NCBI GenBank assembly: GCA_003513765.1
Contig: DONT01000010.1
Coordinates: forward strand, 107,873 to 171,872
DNA length: 64,000 nt
Source: Jeotgalicoccus sp.
GTDB lineage: Bacteria; Bacillota; Bacilli; Staphylococcales; Salinicoccaceae
Direction of reading: 5' to 3'
Shown here piece after piece: positions 15,895 through 25,450 of the stretch. The notes under the pieces were generated by a model that was not told the origin of the DNA, ran no database searches, and saw only the letters and a list, made by a program, of their open reading frames with translations. The position numbers were made by a program, and so were the translations under genes. Numbering within the stretch: position 1 is the stretch's first letter; each line of letters opens with the position of its first letter.

Positions 15895-16563
15895 ATGAAG
15901 CGACAGGCAAAGCATATATTTAAACTGGATCCGGCTAAAGAAATCGATGACAGTACGCTTGAAAAAATTGTGAAATCCGGTACGGATTTAATATTGGTCA
16001 GCGGCACTGATAATGTAACTGAGAAAAATGTTTACGGACTGCTCAGCCGCATCAGGGCGTTTGATGTTAAGGCGGCACTTGAAATATCGCATCCGGATGC
16101 AGCAGTACCCGGCTTTGATCATTATTTTGTTCCAACGGTCATTAATACAGATGACGTTAATTTTACACATGGTATGCTCGTTGAAGCTTTGATGGAATAT
16201 CATGATTTTATCGATTACGAGAGTATTTCCCTGCTGCCTTATATTATAATGAATCAGGAATGCAAAGCGTTTAAACATGCGAACTGTCATGCTGTATGCG
16301 ATGAGGAGTTTATCGCAATGATTCACATGCTCGATAAATTATACAAAATGGATTACATATATATAGAATACAGCGGTGCTTTCGGCGACCGGGAGTTGGT
16401 TAAAGAAGCATACGAAGCTGCAGAACATGCACGCATCGTTTACGGCGGCGGTATTGTATCGAAGGAAACTGCCAAAGAGATGGACAGTGTCAGCGATATA
16501 ATGGTTGTCGGCAATATTATTTATGACGATGCTGAAAAGGCATTAGAAACTATCATTTACTAA
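15895..16563 (+). CDS. pcrB: Heptaprenylglyceryl phosphate synthase
   Basis: 222 residues, a TIM-barrel prenyltransferase. PcrB joins sn-glycerol-1-phosphate and heptaprenyl diphosphate in Bacillales. Hallmarks are HIFKLDPAKEIDD near the start, LILVSGTDNVTEKNV, YIYIEYSGAFGD, the phosphate-binding VYGGGIVSKETAKEM and DIMVVGNIIYDD near the end. It opens the pcrB-pcrA-ligA-camS operon; the pcrA start is 15 bases past its stop. A TATAAT at 15857-15862 could be the operon -10, but no good -35 is seen. Confidence 0.93.
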   Translation: MKRQAKHIFKLDPAKEIDDSTLEKIVKSGTDLILVSGTDNVTEKNVYGLLSRIRAFDVKAALEISHPDAAVPGFDHYFVPTVINTDDVNFTHGMLVEALMEYHDFIDYESISLLPYIIMNQECKAFKHANCHAVCDEEFIAMIHMLDKLYKMDYIYIEYSGAFGDRELVKEAYEAAEHARIVYGGGIVSKETAKEMDSVSDIMVVGNIIYDDAEKALETIIY

Positions 16564-16578
16564 ATTGGAGTTTTTATA

Positions 16579-18765
16579 ATGGATTTATCTACGATGAACA
16601 AAGAACAACTGGAAGCGATAAAAACGACGGAAGGCCCGCTGTTAATTATGGCAGGGGCAGGAAGCGGCAAAACACGGGTGCTTACGCACAGAGTGGCGTA
16701 CCTGCTGGATGAAAAACAGGTGCCGTCATACAATATACTGGCAATTACTTTTACGAATAAAGCAGCGCGTGAAATGCGTGACCGTGTCGACAGATTGATC
16801 GCGGAGGACGCATCTAAAATGTGGATTTCAACATTCCACGCAATGTGTGTCCGTATTTTAAGACGCGATATCAGCTACTTAGGCTACGACACGAGTTTTT
16901 CTATTTTAGACCCTCTCGATCAGCAGTCGGTTGTGAAAGATATTTTAAAAACCCGCAATCTGGATACGAAACAGCATAACCCGAGAAGCATTCTGGCGGT
17001 TATTTCAAATTATAAAAACCAGCTTATTAAACCTGAACAGGCTATCGCCGAGGCAGGGGGCTTTCAGGACGAACTTTACAGTGAAATCTACAAAGATTAT
17101 CAGGAAATTTTATACCGTAACAGTTCACTGGATTTCGATGACTTAATCATGCTGACAATTGAACTGTTTGATAAGAAGCCGGATGTGCTTAATTACTATC
17201 AGACGAGATTCCAGTATGTTCACGTGGATGAGTATCAGGATACGAACCACGCACAGTATAAGCTTGTGCAGATGCTTGCTGGAAAGTACCGGAATATTTG
17301 TGTTGTTGGTGATTCGGATCAGTCGATTTATAAATTCCGCGGTGCGGACATACAGAATATACTGAATTTCGAAGAGGATTACCCGGAAGCGAAAGTAATT
17401 AAGCTTGAAGAAAACTACCGTTCGACGAAGACGATACTGGACGCGGCGAACGCGGTTATCGATAACAATACAGAACGCAAACCGAAAAACCTGCGGAGCA
17501 ATAAAGGCGACGGAGTTAAAATAGAAGTTAATGTATCGTTCAGTGAACGTGAAGAGGGCCACCGTGTCGTCGAGAAAATTCAGGAGCTTAGTACTGATTA
17601 TTCATACGGCGAGATGGCGGTGCTTTACCGTGCGAACGCACAGTCGCGTGCGGTTGAGGATGCATTTGTTAAATCCAGTATCCCGTATAAAATGGTCGGC
17701 GGAACGAAGTTCTACAGCAGAATGGAAATTAAAGATCTGATGAGTTATTTAAAAGTGATTCAGAACCCGTCTGATGACATCAGTTTCCAGCGTATTATCA
17801 ATGTACCGAAGAGAGGAATCGGTGAGAAAACAATCGATAAGCTGCGCGCTCACGCAGAAGAGCTGAACTCGAGCATCTATGATGCGATCCGCGATTCGGA
17901 CTTTTTAGGTATTCCTGCGAAGACAGTGACTAAGTTAATGACGCTGCTCGCAGTACTCGACAATTTAAAAGAAAAATCGAAGTATATGACGATGACTGAC
18001 CTTGTCGACGAAGTACTTGCCGATACCGGCTATCACGACATGCTGAGTTCTGATAAAACATTGGAAGCACGGAGCCGTCTTGAGAATCTTGAGGAATTTA
18101 AAACTGTAACGAAAGAATTCGATAATGAATTCCCGATTTCAGATGATAATCTATTTAATTTCCTGAGTGATATGGCGCTTATCTCAGATCAGGACGGAAA
18201 AGACGATGTCACAGGTGTCACGATGATGACGATGCATGCATCAAAAGGTCTTGAATTTAAAGTAATCTTTGTCGTCGGTCTGGAAGAGGGAATATTCCCG
18301 TCCCGCCGTGTTCAGTTTGATGATCAGGAGCTGGAAGAAGAAAGACGTCTGATGTACGTGGCAGTGACCCGTGCAATGGAACACTTGATATTATCGCGTG
18401 CGGAGTCCCGTATGCTTTACGGTAAAACTGAATCGAATATGCAGAGCCGTTTCTTAAGTGAAATTCCTGAAGAGCTGCTGGAATCTTCTGGCAGTATCGG
18501 ACGTACGCCGGAAAGCAGTATAAGCGCAGGAGCCGGTTCTGGTTCATCTTTCTCACGCGGACCGAAAAAACGCTCGCGTATTATTAATAAAAAGACAGCT
18601 ACTAATTTTAATGTCGGCGATAAAGTTTCCCATAAAGCGTTCGGGGAAGGCATAATCTCGCAGGTTAAAGGCGAAGGTGACAATACAGAGCTCGATATTA
18701 TTTTTAAAACTGCGGGACCGAAAAGACTGCTTGCAAACTATGCACCGCTTGAAAAAAAGGACTGA
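16579..18765 (+). CDS. pcrA: ATP-dependent DNA helicase PcrA (UvrD family)
   Basis: 728 residues, a superfamily 1A 3'-5' helicase essential in Gram-positives for repair and for clearing RecA and transcription conflicts. Motifs in order: MAGAGSGKTRVLTHR (Walker A, about residue 30), ITFTNKAAREM (Ia), VDEYQDTNHAQY (Walker B), VVGDSDQSIYKFRGAD (III), LEENYRSTKTILD (IV), MTMHASKGLEF (V) and RRLMYVAVTRA (VI). After residue 630 a serine- and glycine-rich linker leads to a Tudor-like domain (FNVGDKVSHKAFGEG) known to contact RNA polymerase. ligA begins six bases after the stop. Confidence 0.98.
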   Translation: MDLSTMNKEQLEAIKTTEGPLLIMAGAGSGKTRVLTHRVAYLLDEKQVPSYNILAITFTNKAAREMRDRVDRLIAEDASKMWISTFHAMCVRILRRDISYLGYDTSFSILDPLDQQSVVKDILKTRNLDTKQHNPRSILAVISNYKNQLIKPEQAIAEAGGFQDELYSEIYKDYQEILYRNSSLDFDDLIMLTIELFDKKPDVLNYYQTRFQYVHVDEYQDTNHAQYKLVQMLAGKYRNICVVGDSDQSIYKFRGADIQNILNFEEDYPEAKVIKLEENYRSTKTILDAANAVIDNNTERKPKNLRSNKGDGVKIEVNVSFSEREEGHRVVEKIQELSTDYSYGEMAVLYRANAQSRAVEDAFVKSSIPYKMVGGTKFYSRMEIKDLMSYLKVIQNPSDDISFQRIINVPKRGIGEKTIDKLRAHAEELNSSIYDAIRDSDFLGIPAKTVTKLMTLLAVLDNLKEKSKYMTMTDLVDEVLADTGYHDMLSSDKTLEARSRLENLEEFKTVTKEFDNEFPISDDNLFNFLSDMALISDQDGKDDVTGVTMMTMHASKGLEFKVIFVVGLEEGIFPSRRVQFDDQELEEERRLMYVAVTRAMEHLILSRAESRMLYGKTESNMQSRFLSEIPEELLESSGSIGRTPESSISAGAGSGSSFSRGPKKRSRIINKKTATNFNVGDKVSHKAFGEGIISQVKGEGDNTELDIIFKTAGPKRLLANYAPLEKKD

Positions 18766-18771
18766 ATATAA

Positions 18772-20742
18772 ATGAAAGAAAGAATTCATGAATTACAAAC
18801 GCTGCTGACACGCTACAATTACGAATATCATGTTGAAGATAACCCGTCGATTCCTGATACGGAATACGATGCTCTGCTCCGTGAACTGATTGAGCTGGAA
18901 AGTGAATATCCTGAATATAAAACAGATACATCGCCGACAGTAAGAGTCGGCGGTGAGATTCTGAGTAATTTCGAGAAGGTCACGCATAGCTCGCCGATGC
19001 TGAGCCTCGGCAACGCGTTCAACGAAGACGATTTAAGAGCGTTCGATCAGCGTGTCAGACAGAATGCCGGCGATGTTACATATATGTGTGAATTGAAAAT
19101 CGACGGTCTGGCAGTATCGCTGACATACGAGAATGGGCATTTCACCCGCGGTGCAACCCGCGGTGACGGTACTGTCGGTGAGAATATTACAGAGAATCTG
19201 CGGACGATTCATGCGATTCCTCTGACGGTGGACTCGGATTTAACTTTCGAAGTGCGCGGAGAGGCTTACATGCCGAAAAGTTCGTTTATGCAGCTGAATA
19301 AAAAAAGAATTGAAGAAGACAAGCAGGAATTCCAGAACCCGCGGAATGCAGCGGCCGGATCATTAAGACAGCTGGATCCGAAACTTGCTGCAGCACGTAA
19401 TTTATCGGTCTTCCTGTACAGTGTGACATCACCAAAAGCGCTCGATGCTGTAAGTCAGAGCGGTGCTCTTGATAAGCTCGATGAACTCGGTTTTAAAACC
19501 AACAAAGAACGGAAACTAATGACGAGCATTGACGGTGTTATTGAATATATTGATTACTGGACGACACACCGCTCGGAGCTTGCATATGAAATCGACGGTA
19601 TCGTAATTAAAGTGAATGATCTCAGGACTCAGGATGAGCTCGGCTTTACGGTGAAATCACCGCGCTGGGCTATTGCGTATAAATTTCCGGCAGAAGAAGT
19701 TATCACGGAGATACTGGATATTGAACTGACAGTGGGGCGTACAGGAGTCATTACTCCGACGGCGATACTGGAACCGGTAAAAGTTGCAGGAACGACTGTC
19801 GGACGTGCATCGCTGCATAATCACGAACTGATTGAAGAACGGGATATCCGCATCAAAGACAAAGTTGTGATTCGTAAAGCCGGCGATATTATTCCGGAAG
19901 TGGTTAAATCATTAAAAGAAGAACGCACAGATCAGGCTGTGTACGAAGCACCGACGACGTGTCCATCATGCGGCCATGACACGGTCAAGCTGGAAGATGA
20001 AGTGGCAATACGCTGTATTAATCCCGCGTGCCCGGCACAGCTGACTGAAGGCATTATTCATTTTGTCTCCCGCGGTGCGATGAATATCGACGGTCTCGGT
20101 GAGAAAGTCGTACGCCAGCTGTTCGATGCAGAACTGATTACTGATGTTTCGGATTTATATAAACTTCAGTATGATGACCTGATTGAGCTCGAGCGCATGG
20201 GCGATAAAAAAGTAACAAATCTGCTGACTGCAATTGAAGCATCGAAAACAATGCCGCTAAGTAAATTATTATTTGGCCTCGGTATTCGTTTCCTCGGTTC
20301 TAAAGCTTCAGGACTGATTGCAGAAGAATTCGGTTCGATGGCGGAAGTATTAAAAGCAACAAAAGAACAGCTTATTGAAATACCGGAAATCGGCGAGAAA
20401 ATTGCAGATTCGATAGTGACATATACACAGAATGAGGATTTTATCGAACTTGTTAATAAGCTTGAGGCAGCAGGTCTTAACCTTACTGAAGAAAAAGAAG
20501 AATTATCCGGCACAGTGTTTTCCAAAATGACATTTGTTCTAACGGGCAAGCTGGTCGAAATGACCCGCGATGATGCGAAACAGAGTATTGAGTCATACGG
20601 CGGTAAAGTTACGGGCAGTGTGTCTAAAAACACAGATGTTGTTGTTGCAGGAGAAGATGCCGGCAGCAAGCTGAAAAAAGCGAATAAGCTCGGTGTAACC
20701 GTATGGAATGAACGAGAATTTATTGAGAAATTGGGGCAATGA
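18772..20742 (+). CDS. ligA: NAD-dependent DNA ligase
   Basis: 656 residues, full length. It seals nicks by adenylating K109 in CELKIDGLA and consumes NAD. Domain order: Ia domain with YDALLRELIELE, nucleotidyltransferase domain, OB fold (GVITPTAILEPV), four-cysteine zinc finger (TCPSCGHDTV and CINPACPAQ), helix-hairpin-helix region (NIDGLGEKVV, LFGLGIRFLG and EIPEIGEKIADSI), and a C-terminal BRCT domain (FVLTGKL, SYGGKVTGSVSKNTDVVVAGEDAGSKLKKA). It follows pcrA with a six-base gap and precedes camS by three bases. Confidence 0.98.
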   Translation: MKERIHELQTLLTRYNYEYHVEDNPSIPDTEYDALLRELIELESEYPEYKTDTSPTVRVGGEILSNFEKVTHSSPMLSLGNAFNEDDLRAFDQRVRQNAGDVTYMCELKIDGLAVSLTYENGHFTRGATRGDGTVGENITENLRTIHAIPLTVDSDLTFEVRGEAYMPKSSFMQLNKKRIEEDKQEFQNPRNAAAGSLRQLDPKLAAARNLSVFLYSVTSPKALDAVSQSGALDKLDELGFKTNKERKLMTSIDGVIEYIDYWTTHRSELAYEIDGIVIKVNDLRTQDELGFTVKSPRWAIAYKFPAEEVITEILDIELTVGRTGVITPTAILEPVKVAGTTVGRASLHNHELIEERDIRIKDKVVIRKAGDIIPEVVKSLKEERTDQAVYEAPTTCPSCGHDTVKLEDEVAIRCINPACPAQLTEGIIHFVSRGAMNIDGLGEKVVRQLFDAELITDVSDLYKLQYDDLIELERMGDKKVTNLLTAIEASKTMPLSKLLFGLGIRFLGSKASGLIAEEFGSMAEVLKATKEQLIEIPEIGEKIADSIVTYTQNEDFIELVNKLEAAGLNLTEEKEELSGTVFSKMTFVLTGKLVEMTRDDAKQSIESYGGKVTGSVSKNTDVVVAGEDAGSKLKKANKLGVTVWNEREFIEKLGQ

Positions 20743-20745
20743 GTT

Positions 20746-21954
20746 ATGAAGTTTAAATCGATATTACTCGCAGGCGCAACTTTGCTGCTCTTGGCAGCCT
20801 GCGATGGTGCCAATGAAGCTGAAATCAGTGAACAGATGGACGAGGCATCATTGGAGAATGAAGTTTCGAATGTACAGATTGAAGAGCAGGATGACACAAT
20901 CACTTCAAGCAGTGAAGATTTTTACCGTTCTGTTGTACCTTATGAATTATCTCCAGCCCGCGGTTTGTCGAGTGCAAATTTAGTTTCTTCATATAACGTG
21001 GAAGAGTTTGAAAAAGGACTGTTTACAATTAGTCAGGGTGTCTTTCCGACAAATGAATATATATTCCGTGAAGGCCAGATTATTTCTGAAGAAATGGTCA
21101 GAGGTTATTTAAGCCGCCAGTATACGAATGAAGAGCTTGAGAATATGGATGAAACAGAGCTGCTTAACTCCGATGCTTTTAGTAATCTCGGGCTGAATCC
21201 GTCAACGAACGGCGAAACAGATCCGGAAGTTATCGCAGAAGAAGCACCGCTGTATCTGTCTCATATACTTGAGCAGAATTACATGGCAGAAGACGAAGAC
21301 GGCAACCTGTCGTTTGACGGTATTACTATCGGTCTTGCAATGAACAGTGTGCATTATTATCAGACGGAACAGTACGGCCAAACACAGGGACGTGCACTTG
21401 ATCCTGAAACAGTAAAAGAAAAAGGCGAAGAAATGGCAGCTGAGATTTTAACACGCATCCGTGCGAACGATCAGTATATTGATAAAGAAATCGTCTTTGC
21501 AATATTTATTCAGTCAGGTGATACAGATATTGTTCCAGGTAACTTTGTATCCCAGGCAGTTGTAGCGCCTGGTGAAAATACGATCGAATCATTTACGGAT
21601 ATGAATGTCCAGAACTTATTGCTGCCGTCCAGTGAAGCGGCGGAGATTTCACAGGAAGTGAACAGTGAGTATCAAAAATTCAACAGAGATTTATCGTCTT
21701 ATTTTGACAGCTTTACAACGTCTGTCGGCAGAGGGAAGTTTATAGACGGCACACTTGATACGCTGACGGTTGAAATACCGATTGAATATAACAGCCGCGG
21801 TGAAATGATCGGAATGTCCCAATTCGTGAGAGATCTGGTGAACGAGCATTTTACAGGTACGGATATCGAAGTTGAAATTAAAGATAAAGCGCAGGTCTAC
21901 AGTGTAATTACACGTGAAGGCGAAGGTGCAGCCAATCTTTATATATTTGAATAG
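20746..21954 (+). CDS. camS: CamS-family sex pheromone lipoprotein
   Basis: 402 residues. The signal peptide ends in lipobox LAAC (lipidated cysteine at residue 19). In staphylococci and enterococci the released lipoprotein signal peptide of CamS-type proteins can act as a peptide pheromone for conjugative plasmids. The mature protein has an acidic linker, then the conserved ARGLSSANLVSSYNVEEFEKG region and a C-terminal repeat-like half. It is the fourth gene of the pcrB operon, a conserved staphylococcal arrangement. The cellular role of the mature protein is not known. Confidence 0.92.
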   Translation: MKFKSILLAGATLLLLAACDGANEAEISEQMDEASLENEVSNVQIEEQDDTITSSSEDFYRSVVPYELSPARGLSSANLVSSYNVEEFEKGLFTISQGVFPTNEYIFREGQIISEEMVRGYLSRQYTNEELENMDETELLNSDAFSNLGLNPSTNGETDPEVIAEEAPLYLSHILEQNYMAEDEDGNLSFDGITIGLAMNSVHYYQTEQYGQTQGRALDPETVKEKGEEMAAEILTRIRANDQYIDKEIVFAIFIQSGDTDIVPGNFVSQAVVAPGENTIESFTDMNVQNLLLPSSEAAEISQEVNSEYQKFNRDLSSYFDSFTTSVGRGKFIDGTLDTLTVEIPIEYNSRGEMIGMSQFVRDLVNEHFTGTDIEVEIKDKAQVYSVITREGEGAANLYIFE

Positions 21955-21958
21955 GTAA

Positions 21959-21985
21959 GCACATGGAAATGTGCCCCGGTTTTTG
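21959..21985 (+). terminator. Possible terminator between camS and gatC
   Basis: A six-bp stem (GCACAT / ATGTGC) with a GGAA loop is followed after CCCGG by five T. The stem is short and not abutting the T run, so efficiency may be low. Confidence 0.45.
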
Positions 21986-22025
21986 GTAAACTTTAAATGT
22001 TGTATTTATAGAAGGAGGGTCATTC

Positions 22026-22328
22026 ATGGAAGAACTTGATTTAAAGAAAATTCAGCGTGTGGCTGAGTTATCAAAGATAGAAATAAAAGATGAAGAAGAG
22101 CTTAGAAATTTATCGACAAAAATTAAAAGTATTGTTGCGCACTCGGAGCGCTTGAATGACTTGGATTTATCGGGTGTAGAACCGATGACACATGCAATGC
22201 AGCTGCAGCAGGAGACGGCAGACTCATTGCGTAAAGATGAAGCGGGAGAACCTGTAACGCAGGAAGAAGCGCTTAGAAACACAGCGTTCACAGAAGAAGG
22301 ACAATTCAAAGTACCTAGAATGATATAA
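22026..22328 (+). CDS. gatC: Aspartyl/glutamyl-tRNA amidotransferase subunit C
   Basis: 100 residues. GatC wraps around GatA and GatB to stabilise the amidotransferase that converts Glu-tRNA(Gln) to Gln-tRNA(Gln). Conserved segments are VAELSKIEIKDEE, the DLSGVEPMTHA stretch and the tail FKVPRMI. A strong AGAAGGAGG ribosome-binding site precedes the ATG. The putP gene often found before gatC in staphylococci is missing here. Confidence 0.95.
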   Translation: MEELDLKKIQRVAELSKIEIKDEEELRNLSTKIKSIVAHSERLNDLDLSGVEPMTHAMQLQQETADSLRKDEAGEPVTQEEALRNTAFTEEGQFKVPRMI

Positions 22329-22343
22329 GGAGGGTTAACAATC

Positions 22344-23822
22344 GTGAATGTAAATGAATTAACAGTAGAAGAACTATACAATAAAATTCACAGTAAAGAG
22401 ATTAAACCTTCTGAAGTAGTCGGTGCTCTTTTTGACAGAATCGAAAAATATGACGGCAACATTAAGTCGTTTATTACTTTAACTAAAGAACAGGCGCTGG
22501 AAACAGCAGCAGAACTTGATCGTCTTCAGGAAGAAGATAAAATGGACGGTTCACTGTTCGGTATTCCGGTGGGAATTAAAGATAATATCGTGACTAAAGA
22601 TATTTTAACAACATGTGCGAGCCTTATGCTGCATAACTTTAAGCCGGTCTATGATGCAACTGTTATGACTAAGCTGAAAGACCAGAATTCAATTTTAATG
22701 GGTAAACTGAACATGGATGAGTTTGCGATGGGTTCAACGTCGGAAACATCTTACTTCCAAACGACTAAAAACCCTTGGAACTTAGAATGTTCACCAGGCG
22801 GATCATCAGGCGGTTCGGCTGCAGCAGTCGCAGCAGGATTTGTACCTTATGCACTTGGTACTGATACAGGCGGTTCAGTAAGACAGCCTGCTTCATTCTG
22901 CGGAATTGTCGGTATGAAACCGACTTACGGCAGAGTATCACGTTTCGGTCTGATTGCTTTCGCATCATCTTTAGATCAGGTTGGTCCAATGACACGTACA
23001 GTACGTGACAATGCTAAAGTACTTGAGCTGATTTCAGGCGAAGACAGCAGCAACGATATGACGAGTGCGAGAAACCAGGATACTGATTTCTTAAGCGGCA
23101 TCGAAAAAGATATCAAAGGCATGAAACTTGCACTGCCTAAAGAATTCTTAGGCGATGATGTTGATGACTCTGTAACTGAAGCTGTATTAAAAGCGAAAGA
23201 ACGCTTTGAATCACTTGGTGCGATTGTTGAAGAAGTTGAAATGCCTAACCTTCAGTACGTAGTAAGTTCTTACTACTTAATCGCTTCAAGTGAAGCGAGT
23301 GCAAACCTTGCACGCTTTGACGGCATCCGTTACGGCTACCGTGCTGAAAATGCAAAAACACTTGAAGAATTATATACAAAATCACGCGGTGAAGGATTCG
23401 GTGATGAAGTAAAACGCCGAATTTTACTTGGTACTTACGTGTTAAGTGCAGGTCACTACGATGATTATTACGTAAAAGCACAAAAACTCCGCCGTTTAGT
23501 GTCAGATGACGTTCAAAGAATTTTAACGGATTACGATTTAATTATCGGACCGACAACAACGACGCCGGCACACAAATACGATGAAGTTAAAATCGAAGGT
23601 ACGAAGGAATATAAAAATGATATTTTAACAATTCCTGCAAACCTTGTGGGTGTTCCTTCATTAAGCATTCCATGTGGAATTACTGAAGACAACAGACCTA
23701 TCGGCATGCAGCTGATTGGCAACCACTTCGAAGAGCGTAAAATTTACAATGCAGCGTATCAGTTTGAAACAGTATACAACCTGCATGAAGAGCTTAAAAA
23801 TCTAACGATGGGGGCGGAGTAA
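22344..23822 (+). CDS. gatA: Aspartyl/glutamyl-tRNA amidotransferase subunit A
   Basis: 492 residues from a GTG at 22344 with an AAGGAGG ribosome-binding site. It is the glutaminase subunit of the GatCAB complex and belongs to the amidase signature family. The Ser-cisSer-Lys triad is visible: lysine in GIPVGIKDNIVT (about residue 78) and the two serines in SPGGSSGGSAAAVAAG, followed by ALGTDTGGSVRQPASFCGIVGMKPTYGRVSR. Ammonia released here is channelled to GatB. It ends one base before gatB. Confidence 0.97.
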   Translation: MNVNELTVEELYNKIHSKEIKPSEVVGALFDRIEKYDGNIKSFITLTKEQALETAAELDRLQEEDKMDGSLFGIPVGIKDNIVTKDILTTCASLMLHNFKPVYDATVMTKLKDQNSILMGKLNMDEFAMGSTSETSYFQTTKNPWNLECSPGGSSGGSAAAVAAGFVPYALGTDTGGSVRQPASFCGIVGMKPTYGRVSRFGLIAFASSLDQVGPMTRTVRDNAKVLELISGEDSSNDMTSARNQDTDFLSGIEKDIKGMKLALPKEFLGDDVDDSVTEAVLKAKERFESLGAIVEEVEMPNLQYVVSSYYLIASSEASANLARFDGIRYGYRAENAKTLEELYTKSRGEGFGDEVKRRILLGTYVLSAGHYDDYYVKAQKLRRLVSDDVQRILTDYDLIIGPTTTTPAHKYDEVKIEGTKEYKNDILTIPANLVGVPSLSIPCGITEDNRPIGMQLIGNHFEERKIYNAAYQFETVYNLHEELKNLTMGAE

Positions 23823-23823
23823 T

Positions 23824-25254
23824 ATGCATTTTGAAACAGTTATCGGACTTGAAGTTCACGTTGAATTAAAAACAAATTCAAAAATATTTTCCAATGCCCC
23901 TCTGCACTACGGACACGAACCGAACACGAACCTTTCTGTAGTTGAACTCGGTTACCCGGGAACACTGCCGGTTTTGAACAAAACTGCAGTAGAGTACGGC
24001 ATGAAAGCGGCAATGGCACTAAACATGCAAATTGCTGAGAATACGAAGTTTGACAGAAAAAACTATTACTATCCGGATAACCCGAAAGCTTATCAGATTT
24101 CACAGTTTGATAAACCAATCGGAGAACACGGTTCACTTGATATCGAAATCGACGGCGAGAAGAAAACAATCGGTATTACACGTCTTCACCTTGAAGAAGA
24201 TGCCGGTAAATCAACTCATAAAGAAGACTATTCACTAGTCGATTTAAATCGTCAGGGAACGGCTTTAGTGGAAATCGTTTCTGAACCGGATATCCGTACA
24301 CCTGAAGAGGCGTACAAATATCTTGAAAAAATCAAATCGATTATTCAGTACACAGGCGTATCCGATGTGAAAATGGAAGAAGGATCACTCAGATGTGATG
24401 CGAACATTTCAATCAGACCTGTAGGACAGAAAGAATTCGGTACGAAAACAGAACTTAAAAACTTAAACTCATTTAACTTTGTAAGAAAAGGTCTTGAGTA
24501 TGAAGTGAAGCGTCAGGAGCAGGTATTACTGTCAGGCGGGATTATCGAGCAGGAAACAAGACGCTATGATGAAAAAACTGGCGAAACAGTATTAATGCGT
24601 ATTAAAGAAGGCGCAGACGATTACCGTTACTTCCCTGAACCTGATTTAATGCACCTTCACATCGATAACGAGTGGAAAGAACGCGTACGTGCAAGCATTC
24701 CGACATTGCCGGATGAACTTCGCGAGAAGTACATTAACGAATATGATCTGCCTGTATACGATGCGGAAATTCTAACGATGAGAAAAGAAATGTCCGATTT
24801 CTTCAGCGATATGGTAGAAACTCATAAAGCAGACCCTAAATTGGCTTCAAACTGGTTAATGGGCGGCGTAAATGAGTACCTGAACAAAAATAATGCTGAA
24901 CTTGAAGATACAGGATTAACTGCAGAGAACTTAACTGGCATGATTAATATTATCGAAGACGGAACAATTTCAAGCAAGCAGGCGAAGAAAGTATTCTCTG
25001 TACTGATTGAAAAAGGCGGCACAGCGAAACAGGTTGCTAAAGACCTCGGTATGGAGCAAATCTCTGACCCGGCAGTGCTTACAGGTATGGTTACAGAAGT
25101 ACTTGATGCCAATGACCAGTCAGTAGAAGACTATAAAAACGGTAAAGACCGTGCAATCGGCTTCTTAGTCGGTCAGATTATGAAGAAATCAAAAGGACAG
25201 GCTAACCCTAAAATGGTCAACCAGATCCTTCTTGAAGAGATTAACAAGAGATAA
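23824..25254 (+). CDS. gatB: Aspartyl/glutamyl-tRNA amidotransferase subunit B
   Basis: 476 residues, full length. GatB activates the misacylated glutamate (or aspartate) on tRNA with ATP and accepts ammonia from GatA. Hallmarks are ETVIGLEVHVELKTNSKIFS, NYYYPDNPKAYQISQFDKPIGEHG, RLHLEEDAGKSTH, VDLNRQGTALVEIVSEPD and the YRYFPEPDL motif. The C-terminal helical and YqeY-like region, which contacts the tRNA, is complete. A terminator follows directly. Confidence 0.97.
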   Translation: MHFETVIGLEVHVELKTNSKIFSNAPLHYGHEPNTNLSVVELGYPGTLPVLNKTAVEYGMKAAMALNMQIAENTKFDRKNYYYPDNPKAYQISQFDKPIGEHGSLDIEIDGEKKTIGITRLHLEEDAGKSTHKEDYSLVDLNRQGTALVEIVSEPDIRTPEEAYKYLEKIKSIIQYTGVSDVKMEEGSLRCDANISIRPVGQKEFGTKTELKNLNSFNFVRKGLEYEVKRQEQVLLSGGIIEQETRRYDEKTGETVLMRIKEGADDYRYFPEPDLMHLHIDNEWKERVRASIPTLPDELREKYINEYDLPVYDAEILTMRKEMSDFFSDMVETHKADPKLASNWLMGGVNEYLNKNNAELEDTGLTAENLTGMINIIEDGTISSKQAKKVFSVLIEKGGTAKQVAKDLGMEQISDPAVLTGMVTEVLDANDQSVEDYKNGKDRAIGFLVGQIMKKSKGQANPKMVNQILLEEINKR

Positions 25255-25267
25255 AGTATATGTAACT

Positions 25268-25313
25268 AAAAATCGTACCTGCATTCCATTTTGGAGACAG
25301 GTGCGATTTTTTT
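25268..25313 (+). terminator. Intrinsic terminator of the gatCAB operon
   Basis: A stem of AAATCG-ACCTG against CAGGT-CGATTT with one mismatch and a 16-base loop is followed by seven T. Confidence 0.85.
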
Positions 25314-25321
25314 GGTTATCG

Positions 25322-25391
25322 GATCACTATGACTTTCACAATGACGGGATAAGGGTGCTACTCCGTCACTGTGATTTTGACAATGACCCGA
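25322..25391. repeat. Short tandem duplication, period 42 bp
   Basis: Two diverged copies starting at 25324 and 25366 (TCACTATGACTTTCACAATGAC and TCACTGTGATTTTGACAATGAC, 18 of 22 shared). It sits between two convergent terminators, like the 41-bp arrays at 9315 and 49947. Confidence 0.65.
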
Positions 25392-25414
25392 AAAAACTGC
25401 ATTAACCAAATAAA

Positions 25415-25446
25415 AAAAGGAACCGGGATATTTTCCGGTTCCTTTT
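25415..25446 (-). terminator. Intrinsic terminator of the minus-strand lipoprotein-like gene
   Basis: A 12-bp perfect stem (AAAAGGAACCGG / CCGGTTCCTTTT) with an eight-base loop lies just after the stop codon on the minus strand. Confidence 0.9.
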
Positions 25447-25450
25447 AAAA

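Noticed and set aside
20166..20903. 245-residue antisense reading frame over ligA and camS
   Set aside because: It is the complement of well-supported coding sequence, is serine-rich in the way antisense frames are, and has no ribosome-binding site.
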